This document shows positions 1-9,060 of a stretch of 64,000 bases of DNA, in pieces. Source of the stretch: Chryseobacterium wanjuense (GTDB lineage Bacteria; Bacteroidota; Bacteroidia; Flavobacteriales; Weeksellaceae); NCBI RefSeq assembly GCF_900111495.1, contig NZ_FOIU01000001.1:1860001-1924000 (forward strand), given 5' to 3'. The notes under the pieces are model-generated. The model saw only the letters and a list, made by a program, of their open reading frames with translations, searched no databases and had not been told where the DNA came from. Within the stretch, counting starts at the first letter, position 1, and every line of letters begins with the position of its first letter. The translations under genes and the position numbers were made by a program.

Positions 1-681
1 AAAATCCTCATTTTCAAGAACGATTCTTTCTTTTACTTCCAGTTCTTTTTTGATATAATCTTCAAGAAGCGAGCTTCCATTTTTTTCATAATATTTCTTC
101 ATGTTTTCCTGCGTCTTCAAAACCGTCGACGGAATTGAAGCCTGTGCCCAGATTTGGCCGTGAGGATGCGGATTGCTGCATCCCATCACACTTCCTCTGT
201 TCTCAAAAATCTGAACGTGACTGATATAATCTTCAGAACCCAACTCTTCATATTGTTCCTGCCAGACATCCACAACTTTTTTGATGTCGTCTGCTTCCAT
301 TTCCGGTAAAGTGAGACTGTGGTTTTCAGAAAAACAAATAACTCTGTTAATCCCGCGTTCTGGTTTTAATGTAAAAAAATCCGACTGTTCCTCCGAAAAT
401 TCAATATCATCTTTCATCAGAGAGCCAAAATCATTATCAAAAACATACACGCCTTTGTAAACGGGATTTCTTTCACCATTTACCCGTAGATTTCCGGAAC
501 ATAAATAACAATTCGGATCGTGAGCAGGAAGTTTTTCTTCGGCTACCTTTTCGGTTTGCCCTTGCCAGGGACGGTTTGCCCTTTGCGGAGACACCAGAAT
601 CCATTCATCCAAAAGAGGGTTGTATCTTCTGTGAGGATGCTTTTTTTGATTAAATGACGAATTTATTTCTTTTGTATTCAT
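1..681 (-). CDS. galT: Galactose-1-phosphate uridylyltransferase, C-terminus cut by window edge
   Basis: Leloir-pathway enzyme that exchanges UMP between UDP-glucose and galactose-1-phosphate in the cytoplasm. Translation from the ATG at 681 gives an unbroken 227-codon frame to the window edge. It has the family N-terminus (RRYNPLLDEWILVSPQRA), a CYLC zinc-type pair near residue 52 and the active-site HPHGQ near residue 186, whose second His is the nucleophile in known GalT enzymes. About one third of the protein lies outside the window. Its first 32 bases overlap the 3' end of galK, so the two are probably translationally coupled at the end of the fsa-transketolase-galK-galT run. The call is firm; only the missing C-terminus is unseen. 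Confidence 0.95.
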   Translation of the reverse strand, partial: MNTKEINSSFNQKKHPHRRYNPLLDEWILVSPQRANRPWQGQTEKVAEEKLPAHDPNCYLCSGNLRVNGERNPVYKGVYVFDNDFGSLMKDDIEFSEEQSDFFTLKPERGINRVICFSENHSLTLPEMEADDIKKVVDVWQEQYEELGSEDYISHVQIFENRGSVMGCSNPHPHGQIWAQASIPSTVLKTQENMKKYYEKNGSSLLEDYIKKELEVKERIVLENEDF

Positions 682-1834
682 TGATTCCATCCGATATTTT
701 TACACGATACACTTTCATTTCGATATTATAATACGTTTTGTATTTCGTACTGATATTTTTAATCACTTCATCTACATTTTCATCCTTAATAAGATTGATG
801 CTGCATCCGCCAAAACCTCCGCCCATTATTCTTGCGCCTGAAACACCCTCTTCCTTTAAAGTTTCCTCTACCATAAAATCCAGTTCCTTACAGCTTACTT
901 CAAATTCAGTCGAAAGCCCGGCATGTGTTTCGATAAGAAGCTCACCCAGATATTTCACATCGCCTTCTGACAAAGCTTTGGCAGCTTTTTCAACCCTCTT
1001 GATCTCCTTTAAAAGGTAAAGGCATCTTTTGTAGGATGTCTCTCCTATTTCTGCCCTCACTTCCTCCAACATTGAAAAACTGAAATCTCTGAACTTCTCT
1101 ATTTCAGGGAATTTCTCCCATAATTTCTTTTTTCCTCTATCAACATCTTCTCTCCTGTCATTGTAACCGGAAGTGAGATGCGTATGTTTTACACAACTGT
1201 CGAAAAGCACCAGGCTGTAGCCTTCCAGATTCGCATCGAAATACTGATGTTCCAGAGAATTGCAGTCCAGCATGATCACTTGATGTTCTTTACCGAAAAC
1301 AGAGGCAAACTGATCCATAATTCCGCATTTTACGCCAACAAAGGTATGTTCGGATTTTTGCCCGATCAATGCCAGATCTTTCTTTGTTAAATTTAAATCA
1401 AAAATTTGGTTGAGAATAAAGGCAAATCCGCATTCTAAAGCCGCTGAAGACGATAAACCGGAGCCCATTGGGATGGTGCTGCTAAAAGCGATCTGTAAGC
1501 CGCCGATCTTTTTTCCCTTTTCCTGAATAGCATTAAATACACCCAGTAAATAATTAACCCAAACCTGTGAAACCGGAGTTTGTTTTTGGTTGATGTTAAA
1601 GCTGAAAGAATCGTCAAAGTCTATAGCAAAAAAAGTACAGGTTTCCGAATCATCAATTTTTTTCACAGCAAAACAAATATGTTTGTCAATAGCTGCAGGG
1701 AGCACAAAACCGTCACTGTAATCGACGTGTTCACCAATAATATTAATTCTTCCCGGGGCCAGAAAAATGCTTTCCGGCTCTGACTTGAAGACAGATTGGA
1801 ATGCTTCTGTTGTATAATTAATTAATTTTTCCAT
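650..1834 (-). CDS. galK: Galactokinase
   Basis: ATP-dependent phosphorylation of alpha-D-galactose at C1, first step of the Leloir pathway. A GHMP-kinase fold is clear: the galactokinase signature GRINIIGEHVDY at residues 28-39, the ATP loop GSGLSSSAALE in the middle and a C-terminal GARIMGGGFGG. The frame is open 19 codons further upstream, but those residues (MCFVIRLNSSKKYK) do not belong to the family. I start at the second of two adjacent ATG codons (1834), giving 394 aa, a normal length. It lies 67 nt after the transketolase C-subunit and overlaps galT. Galactose could come from the GH97 or GH43 enzymes of this locus, and the lipoprotein GalM in the ara operon would supply the alpha anomer. 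Confidence 0.95.
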   Translation of the reverse strand: MEKLINYTTEAFQSVFKSEPESIFLAPGRINIIGEHVDYSDGFVLPAAIDKHICFAVKKIDDSETCTFFAIDFDDSFSFNINQKQTPVSQVWVNYLLGVFNAIQEKGKKIGGLQIAFSSTIPMGSGLSSSAALECGFAFILNQIFDLNLTKKDLALIGQKSEHTFVGVKCGIMDQFASVFGKEHQVIMLDCNSLEHQYFDANLEGYSLVLFDSCVKHTHLTSGYNDRREDVDRGKKKLWEKFPEIEKFRDFSFSMLEEVRAEIGETSYKRCLYLLKEIKRVEKAAKALSEGDVKYLGELLIETHAGLSTEFEVSCKELDFMVEETLKEEGVSGARIMGGGFGGCSINLIKDENVDEVIKNISTKYKTYYNIEMKVYRVKISDGINEYKRNKFVI

Positions 1835-1901
1835 CATAAATGACTGCAATTTATACTTTTTAGATGAATTGAGTCTTATTACAAAACACAAATATTTTAT
1901 G

Positions 1902-2864
1902 TTAATCGATTTGCTTTCTTTTCATCACTTTTTTTGTAGCTTCTACAATGTCATTGGCTGTGAGCCCGTATTTTTCCATCAGTTGATCGGGTGTTCCGCT
2001 TTCACCAAAGCTGTCATTTACAGCAACATATTCCTGCGGCGCAAGATATTCTGTGATCAAAAGCTGGGCAACACTGTCGCCCAAGCCGCCCAATCTGTTA
2101 TGTTCTTCGGCAGTAACGACACATCCTGTTTTTTTAACTGATTTAAGAATTGCTTCAGCGTCTAAAGGTTTGATAGTGTGAATATTAATAATTTCAGCAT
2201 CAATTCCCTGCTCTTCCAGGATTTCTCCGGCTTTTATCGCTTCCCAAACCAAATGTCCTGTTGCTATGATTGTTACATCTTTTCCTTCGTTTACCATCCA
2301 GGCTTTCCCGATTTCGAATGTTTGATTTTCATCCGTAAAAACAGGAATTACAGGTCTTCCGAAACGCAGGTAAACCGGACCTTCGTAATCTGCAATCGCA
2401 ATGGTGGCTGCTTTGGTCTGGTTGTAGTCGCAGGTATTGATAACGGTCATTCCCGGAAGCATTTTCATCAAACCGATATCTTCCAGAATTTGATGTGTTG
2501 CACCGTCTTCGCCTAAAGTCAACCCAGCGTGTGAAGCACAGATCTTCACGTTTTTATCAGAATAAGCCACCGACTGACGAATCTGGTCGTATACTCTTCC
2601 GGTGGAAAAGTTGGCAAATGTTCCCGTAAACGGAATCTTGCCCTCTGTTGCCAAACCTGCAGCCATACCAATCATGTTGGCTTCCGCAATTCCGATCTGA
2701 AAAAAGCGTTCCGGTGCTTTTTCTATGAATTTTTCCATTTTCAATGAACCGATAAGGTCGGCGCAAAGTGCTACAACATTCGGATTTCTGTCTGCCAATT
2801 CAGCAAGACCGGCTCCAAACCCGCTTCTTGTATCTTTTTTTTCTGTGTAGGTATATTTTTTCAT
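1902..2864 (-). CDS. Transketolase, C-terminal subunit
   Basis: Pyrimidine-binding and C-terminal half of a split (two-gene) transketolase, 320 aa. Together with the upstream gene it would form the thiamine-diphosphate enzyme that moves two-carbon units between pentose and other sugar phosphates. Seen are the entry SGFGAGLAELA, the LGEDGATHQ segment typical of the pyrimidine domain, and the C-terminal fold including TAEEHNRLGGLG. No signal peptide, so cytoplasmic. It follows the N-terminal subunit with a 65-nt gap that holds a weak operator-like dyad. Split transketolases are common in Bacteroidetes beside full-length ones, so this may be a dedicated pentose-inducible copy. DXS is less likely because the paired N-half is a plain transketolase. 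Confidence 0.92.
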   Translation of the reverse strand: MKKYTYTEKKDTRSGFGAGLAELADRNPNVVALCADLIGSLKMEKFIEKAPERFFQIGIAEANMIGMAAGLATEGKIPFTGTFANFSTGRVYDQIRQSVAYSDKNVKICASHAGLTLGEDGATHQILEDIGLMKMLPGMTVINTCDYNQTKAATIAIADYEGPVYLRFGRPVIPVFTDENQTFEIGKAWMVNEGKDVTIIATGHLVWEAIKAGEILEEQGIDAEIINIHTIKPLDAEAILKSVKKTGCVVTAEEHNRLGGLGDSVAQLLITEYLAPQEYVAVNDSFGESGTPDQLMEKYGLTANDIVEATKKVMKRKQID

Positions 2865-2887
2865 TGTGTGACTTGTTGAAATGATTT

Positions 2888-2906
2888 TAATGTAGATTTT
2901 ACATTG
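2888..2906. promoter_or_regulatory. Weak operator-like dyad between transketolase subunits
   Basis: TAATGT-N7-ACATTG lies in the gap between the two transketolase genes. It keeps the 6-7-6 geometry and the TGT/ACA core of the dyads before araR, araB and fsa, but two arm positions deviate. It may be chance in AT-rich DNA or an internal weak site. Confidence 0.3.
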
Positions 2907-2929
2907 CTATGCTGCCCAAATATTTAAAA

Positions 2930-3778
2930 TTAATAATCTCCCAAAGTTTCTTCGAGCTGGTCTAATGCTTTTGCCAGTTGCTCGTCATTAGGTGCTTTAC
3001 CGTGCCAGGCGTGACTTCCCATCATATAATCGACACCATGACCCATTCCTGTTTTCAGGAGAATGCAGATTGGCTTTCCTTTTCCTGTCAATGATTTTGC
3101 TTCGTCCAGAACGTTGAGAATTTTTTCCATATCGTTTCCGTTTTCAACTTCGAGAACTTTCCAGTCGAAGGCTTCAAATTTGGTTTTAAGATTACCTAAA
3201 GAAAGGACTTTTGAAGTGGGTCCGTCAATCTGCTGACCGTTATAATCTACCGTCGCAATCAGATTATCGACCTTGTTGTGGGAGGCATACATGATGGCTT
3301 CCCAATTTTGCCCTTCCTGCAATTCGCCGTCACCGTGGAGCGTAAACACTAAATTCTCATCTTTGTCCAGCTTTTTACCAACCGCATGACCGATTGCCAC
3401 CGACAAACCCTGCCCAAGAGAACCTGATGCTACACGCACACCGGGAAGATGCTCATGGGTAGTCGGATGTCCCTGCAATCTTGAATTCAATTTTCTGAAA
3501 GTTGCCAATTCCGATTTATCAAAATACCCTGCATGCGCCAAAACGCTGTAAAAAACAGGAGAAATATGACCGTTGGAAAGATAAAATACATCTTCCCCTT
3601 TTCCACTCATATCAAATCCTTCCTTTCTTTTCATCGCATCAAAATAAAGCGCGACCAAAAAATCTGCACATCCGAGCGAACCTCCGGGATGACCCGACTG
3701 GCAGGCGTGAACCATTCTTACAATATCTCTCCTCACCTGTGAAGCGATATTTTTGAGCTTTGTAATATCGTGCTGCAT
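2930..3778 (-). CDS. Transketolase, N-terminal (thiamine diphosphate-binding) subunit
   Basis: N-terminal half of the split transketolase, 282 aa. The ThDP/Mg-binding region is visible as HGDGELQEGQNWEAIMYA, with D and the following N of the GDG...N motif. The early segment HACQSGHPGGSLG carries the conserved substrate-site histidine, and the end (YMMGSHAWHGKAPND) is typical of the family. It begins one nucleotide after the stop of the transaldolase gene, so the two are almost certainly co-transcribed and probably translationally coupled. Its role here would be to return xylulose-5-phosphate from the XylAB and AraBAD routes into glycolytic intermediates. Confidence 0.93.
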   Translation of the reverse strand: MQHDITKLKNIASQVRRDIVRMVHACQSGHPGGSLGCADFLVALYFDAMKRKEGFDMSGKGEDVFYLSNGHISPVFYSVLAHAGYFDKSELATFRKLNSRLQGHPTTHEHLPGVRVASGSLGQGLSVAIGHAVGKKLDKDENLVFTLHGDGELQEGQNWEAIMYASHNKVDNLIATVDYNGQQIDGPTSKVLSLGNLKTKFEAFDWKVLEVENGNDMEKILNVLDEAKSLTGKGKPICILLKTGMGHGVDYMMGSHAWHGKAPNDEQLAKALDQLEETLGDY

Positions 3779-3779
3779 A

Positions 3780-4433
3780 TTATTTCATTTTTTGTGAATC
3801 TTTTATAAACTGCTCCAGACCGCTGTCTGTTAAGGGATGTTTCAGCAATGACAAAATGGGTGGCAAAGGACAGGTAACAACATCTGCACCTATTTTTGCA
3901 CAATTGATAATGTGCATGCTATGTCTTACGGAAGCTGCCAAAATCTGTGTTTCGAATCCGAAATTATCATAAATGGTTCTGATTTCTTCAATTAAATTTA
4001 ATCCGTCCGTAGAAACATCGTCCAATCTGCCTAAAAAGGGTGAAACATACGTAGCTCCGGCTTTAGCTGCCAAAAGAGCCTGTCCCGCAGAAAAAATCAA
4101 GGTACAATTTGTTCTTATTCCTTTTTGGGAAAAATATTTGATCGCTTTAATTCCGTCTTTGATGATGGGAACTTTTACTACAATTTGAGGATGTAGTGCT
4201 GCTAACTCTTCTCCTTCTTTAATCATTTCATCATAAGTGATTCCGATAACTTCGGCACTTACGTCGCCATCTACGATATCGCAGATTGTAAGGTAATGAT
4301 TAAGAATATTCTCTTTTCCGGAAATTCCTTCTTTAGCCATGAGAGAAGGATTGGTCGTAACGCCATCAAGAATACCCAAAGCATTGGCTTCTTCTATCAT
4401 AGCAAGGTTGGCTGTGTCTATAAAAAATTTCAT
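3780..4433 (-). CDS. Transaldolase / fructose-6-phosphate aldolase-like (short TalC/FSA type)
   Basis: Cytoplasmic class I aldolase of 217 aa, the short transaldolase form. Family features are FIDTANL at the N-terminus, [13 protein letters not shown], the Schiff-base lysine in VVKVP (Lys87), [11 protein letters not shown] and SPFLGRLDD. In Bacteroidetes this form normally acts as the transaldolase of the non-oxidative pentose phosphate pathway; E. coli paralogues are fructose-6-phosphate aldolases, and sequence reading alone cannot decide. It is the first gene of the module running into transketolase, galK and galT. A strong 19-nt dyad lies 22 nt before its start codon, suggesting it heads a pentose-regulated transcript. 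Confidence 0.92.
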   Translation of the reverse strand: MKFFIDTANLAMIEEANALGILDGVTTNPSLMAKEGISGKENILNHYLTICDIVDGDVSAEVIGITYDEMIKEGEELAALHPQIVVKVPIIKDGIKAIKYFSQKGIRTNCTLIFSAGQALLAAKAGATYVSPFLGRLDDVSTDGLNLIEEIRTIYDNFGFETQILAASVRHSMHIINCAKIGADVVTCPLPPILSLLKHPLTDSGLEQFIKDSQKMK

Positions 4434-4455
4434 AAAATATATTGTTAATTCATTT

Positions 4456-4474
4456 AAGTGTTAAAAATACACTT
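4456..4474. promoter_or_regulatory. Candidate AraR/XylR operator upstream of the transaldolase gene
   Basis: AAGTGT-TAAAAAT-ACACTT is a perfect 6-bp dyad with a 7-nt spacer, 22 nt before the start codon. The same geometry recurs before GH127, araR, araB, GH3, the CE1 esterase and xylR. The link to the Nudix regulators is inference. Confidence 0.65.
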
Positions 4475-4558
4475 ATAAATTTATCCACACAATTTTTATC
4501 TAATATTTTAAACTAAAAAATCAGGAAATAAGAATGTAAGTGATTTTAGTTAAGAGTT

Positions 4559-6607
4559 TTAGTTATGATGTCCCATATTTAATTTAATCTTCTTCAAATC
4601 ATCCAATTCATAAACAGGGCGCTCAATGTCATAAGGAATCGGCATTTTTGAAAACGTCTGGAAATACAACAGACAGGCATCTTTCCACCAAACGGCATCT
4701 CTTGCCTGAATTTTTAATTTTGCCTGAATGTGCTGAAATCGTTCTTCATCAACAAAAGGCTGCACTTTGTCCCAATCTTTTTGATATTCGCGTACGTTTT
4801 TTACGCCTGTATCATATTTGTAAGATAATTCTTCCCATAAGGTTTTTCCGTCTTTCATCTGATAATTCCACGGAACATGATGAAACCACAGAATAAGGTT
4901 TTCCGGACAGGTTTTGATATTTCCATAGATGTCGTTTAATGGAGGGAAATAATTAGCCACTGCATTACTTCCTGATTTTGTACGGTCGAAACCGATTCCC
5001 TGTTGATTCGCCTGATGATAATACACCGGCGACCAGTCTGGTCTGCCGCCTTTGTAATCTCCCCACGGTTCAGGCCCGTAATGGTGTCCACCTGCGAAAA
5101 TATGATGAAGACCAAGCGGCATCATGTAATCTACCGCTGTTTCTCTTGAAGTGAGCATCATTTCTTTTACAGGTTTGAGGAATTTTTCATCATCGTTAAA
5201 CGTCATTTTTAACCATTCATCAGCAATCTGTTCAGAAGTCAGATCGTGATTCCACGCCAAACGTCCGAATGCATACCAATTGGCCTGTGCAAAATGATGA
5301 CCTGTCCAGTTTTTATCTTCTCCAATGTTGGCAACACCTGCAATTGCTGTTAATGTATGTGGCCTTAAAGTACCGTCCGTAATTTTAGCAATGGTAGAAT
5401 TTTTTCCATCAGAATAGGTATCGCTATCTAAAGTTTCCTTAAACAATGGTGCAAGATAAACCAGATGATTAGCTTGCCCCAGATATTCCTGAGTAATCTG
5501 GAATTCAACCATTTCGGGTGTTTTTCTCAATGCTCCAAAAAGCGGATTGAACGCTTCACGGGGCTGAAAATCAACGGGGCCATTTTTGATCTGAATAATG
5601 ACATTATCTCTAAATTTACCATCAAGAGGTACAAACTCCAGATAAGCCTGTTTTGCACGGTCTTCTTTACTTGGACTGTAAACAAAAGCCCTCCACATCA
5701 CGATTCCACCGTAAGGTTTCAGAACATCTGCCATCATATTGGCGCCGTCTGCGTGCGTTCTTCCATAATCCTGCGGTCCGGGTTGTCCTTCGGAATTGGC
5801 TTTAACCAAAAATCCTCCGAAATCGGGAATTAATTTATAAATTTCTGCAGCTTTATCTTTCCACCATTTCTGAACCTCTCTATTTAAAGGGTCAGAATTT
5901 TCCAATCCACCTAAAACTTTGGGTGATGAAAAATTAACAGATAAATAAACTTTGATTCCGTAAGGTCTGAAAATATCTGCCAACACCTTTACTTTTTCCA
6001 GATAGTCTTTTCTGAGCATATTCGGAGATGCATTCACATTATTGAGAACGGCCGCATTAATTCCAATCGAAGCATTAACTCTAGCATATTCTTCATATCT
6101 CGGCGAAATGGTGTTTGGCAAATCTTCCCATTTCCAAAGCGAATGTCCGGCATAACCACGCTCAATTGTTCCGTCCAGATTATCCCAATGATTAAGGATT
6201 CTGACGTCATACGAAGGTTTTTCCGTAATATCAAGATTGGTAATGGATGATTTCGTCTGCTGTAAACGTAAAATATGATAGACTCCGTAAAGCAATCCGA
6301 TTTCCTTTTCGGCAGAAATAACCAATTTGTTCTGAACCGATTTTATCGTATACCCTCCTTTTAAATTTTTCAATGATTTATCCGTACGAAGCTCAATTTC
6401 CTGACCTTGCCAATAATTTATTAATTCTTTTTTAGCAATTTGTAAAGTTGGATTGTTTCCTTTGGATAAAATCTTATCTGCTGAAATTCCATTTTTCGCG
6501 GGAAACCGAAGCCAAAGCTGACTTCCGTCTTCTGCAAAAACCGTGAACGGAATTATTAAAAATAATATGATGTACAGCCTGAAATGTTGCATTGTTAAAT
6601 ATTTCAA
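4559..6607 (-). CDS. GH67 alpha-glucuronidase, exported
   Basis: Inverting enzyme that removes 4-O-methyl-glucuronic acid from the non-reducing terminal xylose of xylo-oligosaccharides. A signal peptide (residues about 10-25, ending VFA) predicts periplasmic location. Candidate catalytic residues are Glu273 (NSEGQPGP), Asp346 (GPVDFQPRE) and Glu374 (ITQEYLG). Their spacing (73 and 28) matches the published E292/D365/E393 triad of Cellvibrio GlcA67A. Length 682 aa is normal. The start could be the second ATG at 6592, which leaves the signal peptide intact. It ends the GH127-to-GH67 run and complements the GH115 at 34.1-36.6 kb, which in known cases attacks internal substitutions. Released glucuronate would feed UxuA and the SDR gene. 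Confidence 0.95.
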   Translation of the reverse strand: MKYLTMQHFRLYIILFLIIPFTVFAEDGSQLWLRFPAKNGISADKILSKGNNPTLQIAKKELINYWQGQEIELRTDKSLKNLKGGYTIKSVQNKLVISAEKEIGLLYGVYHILRLQQTKSSITNLDITEKPSYDVRILNHWDNLDGTIERGYAGHSLWKWEDLPNTISPRYEEYARVNASIGINAAVLNNVNASPNMLRKDYLEKVKVLADIFRPYGIKVYLSVNFSSPKVLGGLENSDPLNREVQKWWKDKAAEIYKLIPDFGGFLVKANSEGQPGPQDYGRTHADGANMMADVLKPYGGIVMWRAFVYSPSKEDRAKQAYLEFVPLDGKFRDNVIIQIKNGPVDFQPREAFNPLFGALRKTPEMVEFQITQEYLGQANHLVYLAPLFKETLDSDTYSDGKNSTIAKITDGTLRPHTLTAIAGVANIGEDKNWTGHHFAQANWYAFGRLAWNHDLTSEQIADEWLKMTFNDDEKFLKPVKEMMLTSRETAVDYMMPLGLHHIFAGGHHYGPEPWGDYKGGRPDWSPVYYHQANQQGIGFDRTKSGSNAVANYFPPLNDIYGNIKTCPENLILWFHHVPWNYQMKDGKTLWEELSYKYDTGVKNVREYQKDWDKVQPFVDEERFQHIQAKLKIQARDAVWWKDACLLYFQTFSKMPIPYDIERPVYELDDLKKIKLNMGHHN

Positions 6608-6616
6608 TTATTTAAA

Positions 6617-6677
6617 TTTTGGCTAAAGCCAAATTGTATATCTTTTTTTTAAACGGGCTAAAGCCCGTTCCTATTGA
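6617..6677. repeat. Intergenic GGCTAAAGCC palindrome pair
   Basis: Two nested palindromes fill the gap between GH43 and GH67: TTGGCT-AA-AGCCAA (6619-6632) and AACGGGCT-AA-AGCCCGTT (6652-6669), followed by CCTATT. A related but decayed copy lies at 8857-8912 before GH10. They look like members of a dispersed non-coding repeat family and could also fold as an RNA hairpin between cistrons. Confidence 0.75.
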
Positions 6678-7646
6678 TCATTCTTCCAAACCTTCAATGG
6701 TCTTAATTTTACCGTCGCTGTCGTACTCAAGTTCAATAACTTTCATACTTCTGAGCCAGGTTTTTCCTTCGCTTGGAACAGAATCATGGAAGAACAGATA
6801 CCATTTCCCCTTAAATTCAACAATACTGTGATGGGTTGTCCATCCAACGACAGGTGTTAAAATTTCTCCCTGAAAAGTAAATGGACCATAAGGATTGTCT
6901 CCTGTTGCATAACAAATCAAATGCGTGTCGCCGGTAGAATATGAAAAATAATATTTGCCGTTGTATTTGTGCATCCATGAGGCTTCAAAAAATCGGTGTT
7001 TGTCACCGTGAAGCAGAAGATTTCCATTTTCATCCAGAATCAGAACGTCTTTCGGTTCTTCTCCGAATTCCAGCATATCATCGCTTAATAAAACAACTTT
7101 AGAAGGGATTGCCGGTTCATTTTCATTAGGAAGAATGGCCGATTCAAGGGCTTTGTTATTTCTGTAGCGTTGTAGTTGTCCGCCCCAGATTCCACCGAAA
7201 TACATATAATGTTTTCCGTTTTCTTCAAAAATACAAGGGTCGATGCTGTAACTTCCCATCATCGGGTGTTTCTCCGGAACAAACGGTCCGTAAGGTTTAT
7301 CGCTTACTGCAACACCGATTCTGAAAATATCATTTTTATCTTTTAAAGGAAAATACATATAATATTTGCCGTTTTTATATGCCACGTCGCAATCCCACAA
7401 CTGTCTTCCCGACCAGGGAATATCCTTCACAGAAAGCACAACTCCATGATCCGTAATCTCACCGTTTTCCACATCGTCTAAAGAAAAAACATGATAATCA
7501 TTCATATCAAAATGGTCGCCGTTGTCATTTTCTTCCATTCCGCTTTCCCAGTCGTGAGAGGGGTAAATGTACAATTTGCCTTCAAAAACGTGTACGGAAG
7601 GGTCTGCCATATAATCTTTAGGGAATAGATATTTTGCTTTTTTCAT
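6678..7646 (-). CDS. GH43 glycoside hydrolase, cytoplasmic beta-xylosidase/arabinofuranosidase type
   Basis: Five-bladed beta-propeller hydrolase of 322 aa consisting only of the catalytic domain. The inverting triad is recognisable: base Asp in YMADPSV (near residue 14), pKa-modulating Asp in SIDPCIF and acid Glu in FEASWMH. It starts MKKAKYLFP with no signal peptide, unlike the other four GH43 proteins of the window, so it should act on imported oligosaccharides. Close linkage to the GPH symporter at 9.1-10.5 kb supports this. Substrate (xylobiose or arabinosyl-xylose) cannot be settled from sequence. It sits 45 nt downstream of GH10 and 70 nt upstream of GH67, separated from the latter by a palindromic repeat. 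Confidence 0.88.
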   Translation of the reverse strand: MKKAKYLFPKDYMADPSVHVFEGKLYIYPSHDWESGMEENDNGDHFDMNDYHVFSLDDVENGEITDHGVVLSVKDIPWSGRQLWDCDVAYKNGKYYMYFPLKDKNDIFRIGVAVSDKPYGPFVPEKHPMMGSYSIDPCIFEENGKHYMYFGGIWGGQLQRYRNNKALESAILPNENEPAIPSKVVLLSDDMLEFGEEPKDVLILDENGNLLLHGDKHRFFEASWMHKYNGKYYFSYSTGDTHLICYATGDNPYGPFTFQGEILTPVVGWTTHHSIVEFKGKWYLFFHDSVPSEGKTWLRSMKVIELEYDSDGKIKTIEGLEE

Positions 7647-7691
7647 TGTTTTAATATAGATATTTAGATGATAGACTGATAGATGATAGAC

Positions 7692-8813
7692 TTATTTTTC
7701 TTTTGTTAATTGAATAATTTTTTCCACTACAGGTTTTGTCTGATTGTTACGGTCAAAAAGTAAAGGGTAATCGGTTCTGCCTTTTACCGGGAAATCGTTT
7801 TTCCAGGATTGGGCATCGGTAGTTCCCCACAAGGTCACCCTCCTGATTTTGTCCTGATGTTTGATGAATAACCGGAAAAAATCCAGATAACGGTTTTCCC
7901 ATTCTGTTTTTACATTTTCGGGAAGTCTGGCTGTGTAAGGATTCATTTTTGCTTCGTATTCTACCTTATCTGAAACGTTGGCAGAAGTTCCCCAAGGTGA
8001 AGGAAGTGCGCTGATTTCCATTTCGGTAATATTTACTTTTATGCCGTTTGCTGCGTAAGCTACGATTGCTTTTTCGTATTCATCAAGTGATGGCGTATCG
8101 AGACCAACGTGAGTCTGCATTCCTACTCCATCGATTCGGATTCCTCTGGATTTCAGGTTCTGAACCATTTTACTGACGGTCTGAACTTTTCCTGAATGCC
8201 ATTCGTTGTAATCGTTGTAATAAAGTTCTGCATTTGGGTCCGCTTCATGAGCATATTGAAATGCCAAGGGAATAAATTCTTCACCAAGAATCTCATAAAA
8301 TTTACTTTTACGGTAAGTTCCGTCTTCCATGATGGCTTCGTTGACGACATCCCAGCCTTTCACACGGCCTTTGTATCTCGTAACCACCGTTGTGATGTGA
8401 TTTTTCATTCTTTGTTTTAAAACTTCCGGAGAAACGTCTTTTCCGTCTTTGTCTACGAAAAACCATTTGGGTAACTGCGAATGCCAAATCAACGTATGAC
8501 CGATGATAAACATTTTGTTTTTCTCTCCAAAAGCAACAAATTTATCGGCATCATCGAAAAAGAATTTTCCTTCTTCTGGCTGCAGAAACATTGATTTCAT
8601 ACAGTTTTCGGCAACGATGGAGCTGAACTGTTTTTTGATAATCTCAACAGACTTTACATCCTTTTCATAAATCTGCGGAAGGCTCATCGCTGTTCCGATG
8701 TAGAATTTATTTTTGAATGCGTCTTTCAGAGTATCGTCAGAAGTCGCCGTGCCTGCTGTCTTGCATGAGACAGTGAGGGTTAAAATTCCTAATAATGCTA
8801 TTATTTTTTTCAT
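7692..8813 (-). CDS. GH10 endo-1,4-beta-xylanase, lipoprotein
   Basis: Retaining endoxylanase that cuts the beta-1,4-xylan backbone. The N-terminus [17 protein letters not shown] is an SPII signal with lipobox Cys17, so the enzyme is membrane anchored, either facing the periplasm or on the surface. Catalytic residues are Glu159 (DVVNEA, acid/base) and Glu264 (NITEMEIS, nucleophile); WHSQLPKW and the Asn before Glu159 also fit GH10. Total 373 aa, one catalytic domain, no carbohydrate-binding module visible. It lies between the cytoplasmic GH43 and the GPH transporter. A gap of about 250 nt upstream holds two decayed repeats, so it may depend on read-through from GH127 or on its own promoter, which I cannot identify. 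Confidence 0.95.
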   Translation of the reverse strand: MKKIIALLGILTLTVSCKTAGTATSDDTLKDAFKNKFYIGTAMSLPQIYEKDVKSVEIIKKQFSSIVAENCMKSMFLQPEEGKFFFDDADKFVAFGEKNKMFIIGHTLIWHSQLPKWFFVDKDGKDVSPEVLKQRMKNHITTVVTRYKGRVKGWDVVNEAIMEDGTYRKSKFYEILGEEFIPLAFQYAHEADPNAELYYNDYNEWHSGKVQTVSKMVQNLKSRGIRIDGVGMQTHVGLDTPSLDEYEKAIVAYAANGIKVNITEMEISALPSPWGTSANVSDKVEYEAKMNPYTARLPENVKTEWENRYLDFFRLFIKHQDKIRRVTLWGTTDAQSWKNDFPVKGRTDYPLLFDRNNQTKPVVEKIIQLTKEK

Positions 8814-8856
8814 AAGATTTTTATTTTCATTCGGTTTCAGATGAAACTTGTTATAA

Positions 8857-9044
8857 ATTTTGGCTAAAGCTTTTTTTTGCCTTTATTGAAAAAAGTAAAG
8901 TCCGTTCTTATTAATTTTCTTCTTTAGCGACGAATCACTCGCAGCCCGGCTTGAACGGAGCTCTTTTTGTGGAGCGAAGCGGAACAAAAAAGCGGGAGCC
9001 CTTCGACTTAGCTCAGGATAAATTCAGACGGAAATAGCTGCCCA
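8857..9044. repeat. Two dispersed intergenic repeats before GH10
   Basis: 8857-8912 is a decayed copy of the GGCTAAAGCC element at 6617-6677. 8930-9044 is one of three copies of a longer element (others at 24262-24358 and 36701-36790) that runs from TCGCAGCCCGGCTTG to AGCTGCCCA. Its centre can form a hairpin (GCTCTTTTTGT paired with ACAAAAAAGC). In this copy the right part carries a different short repeat (CCTTCGACTTAGCTCAGGAT). Confidence 0.75.
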
Positions 9045-9060
9045 AATTTTTATTATATTA

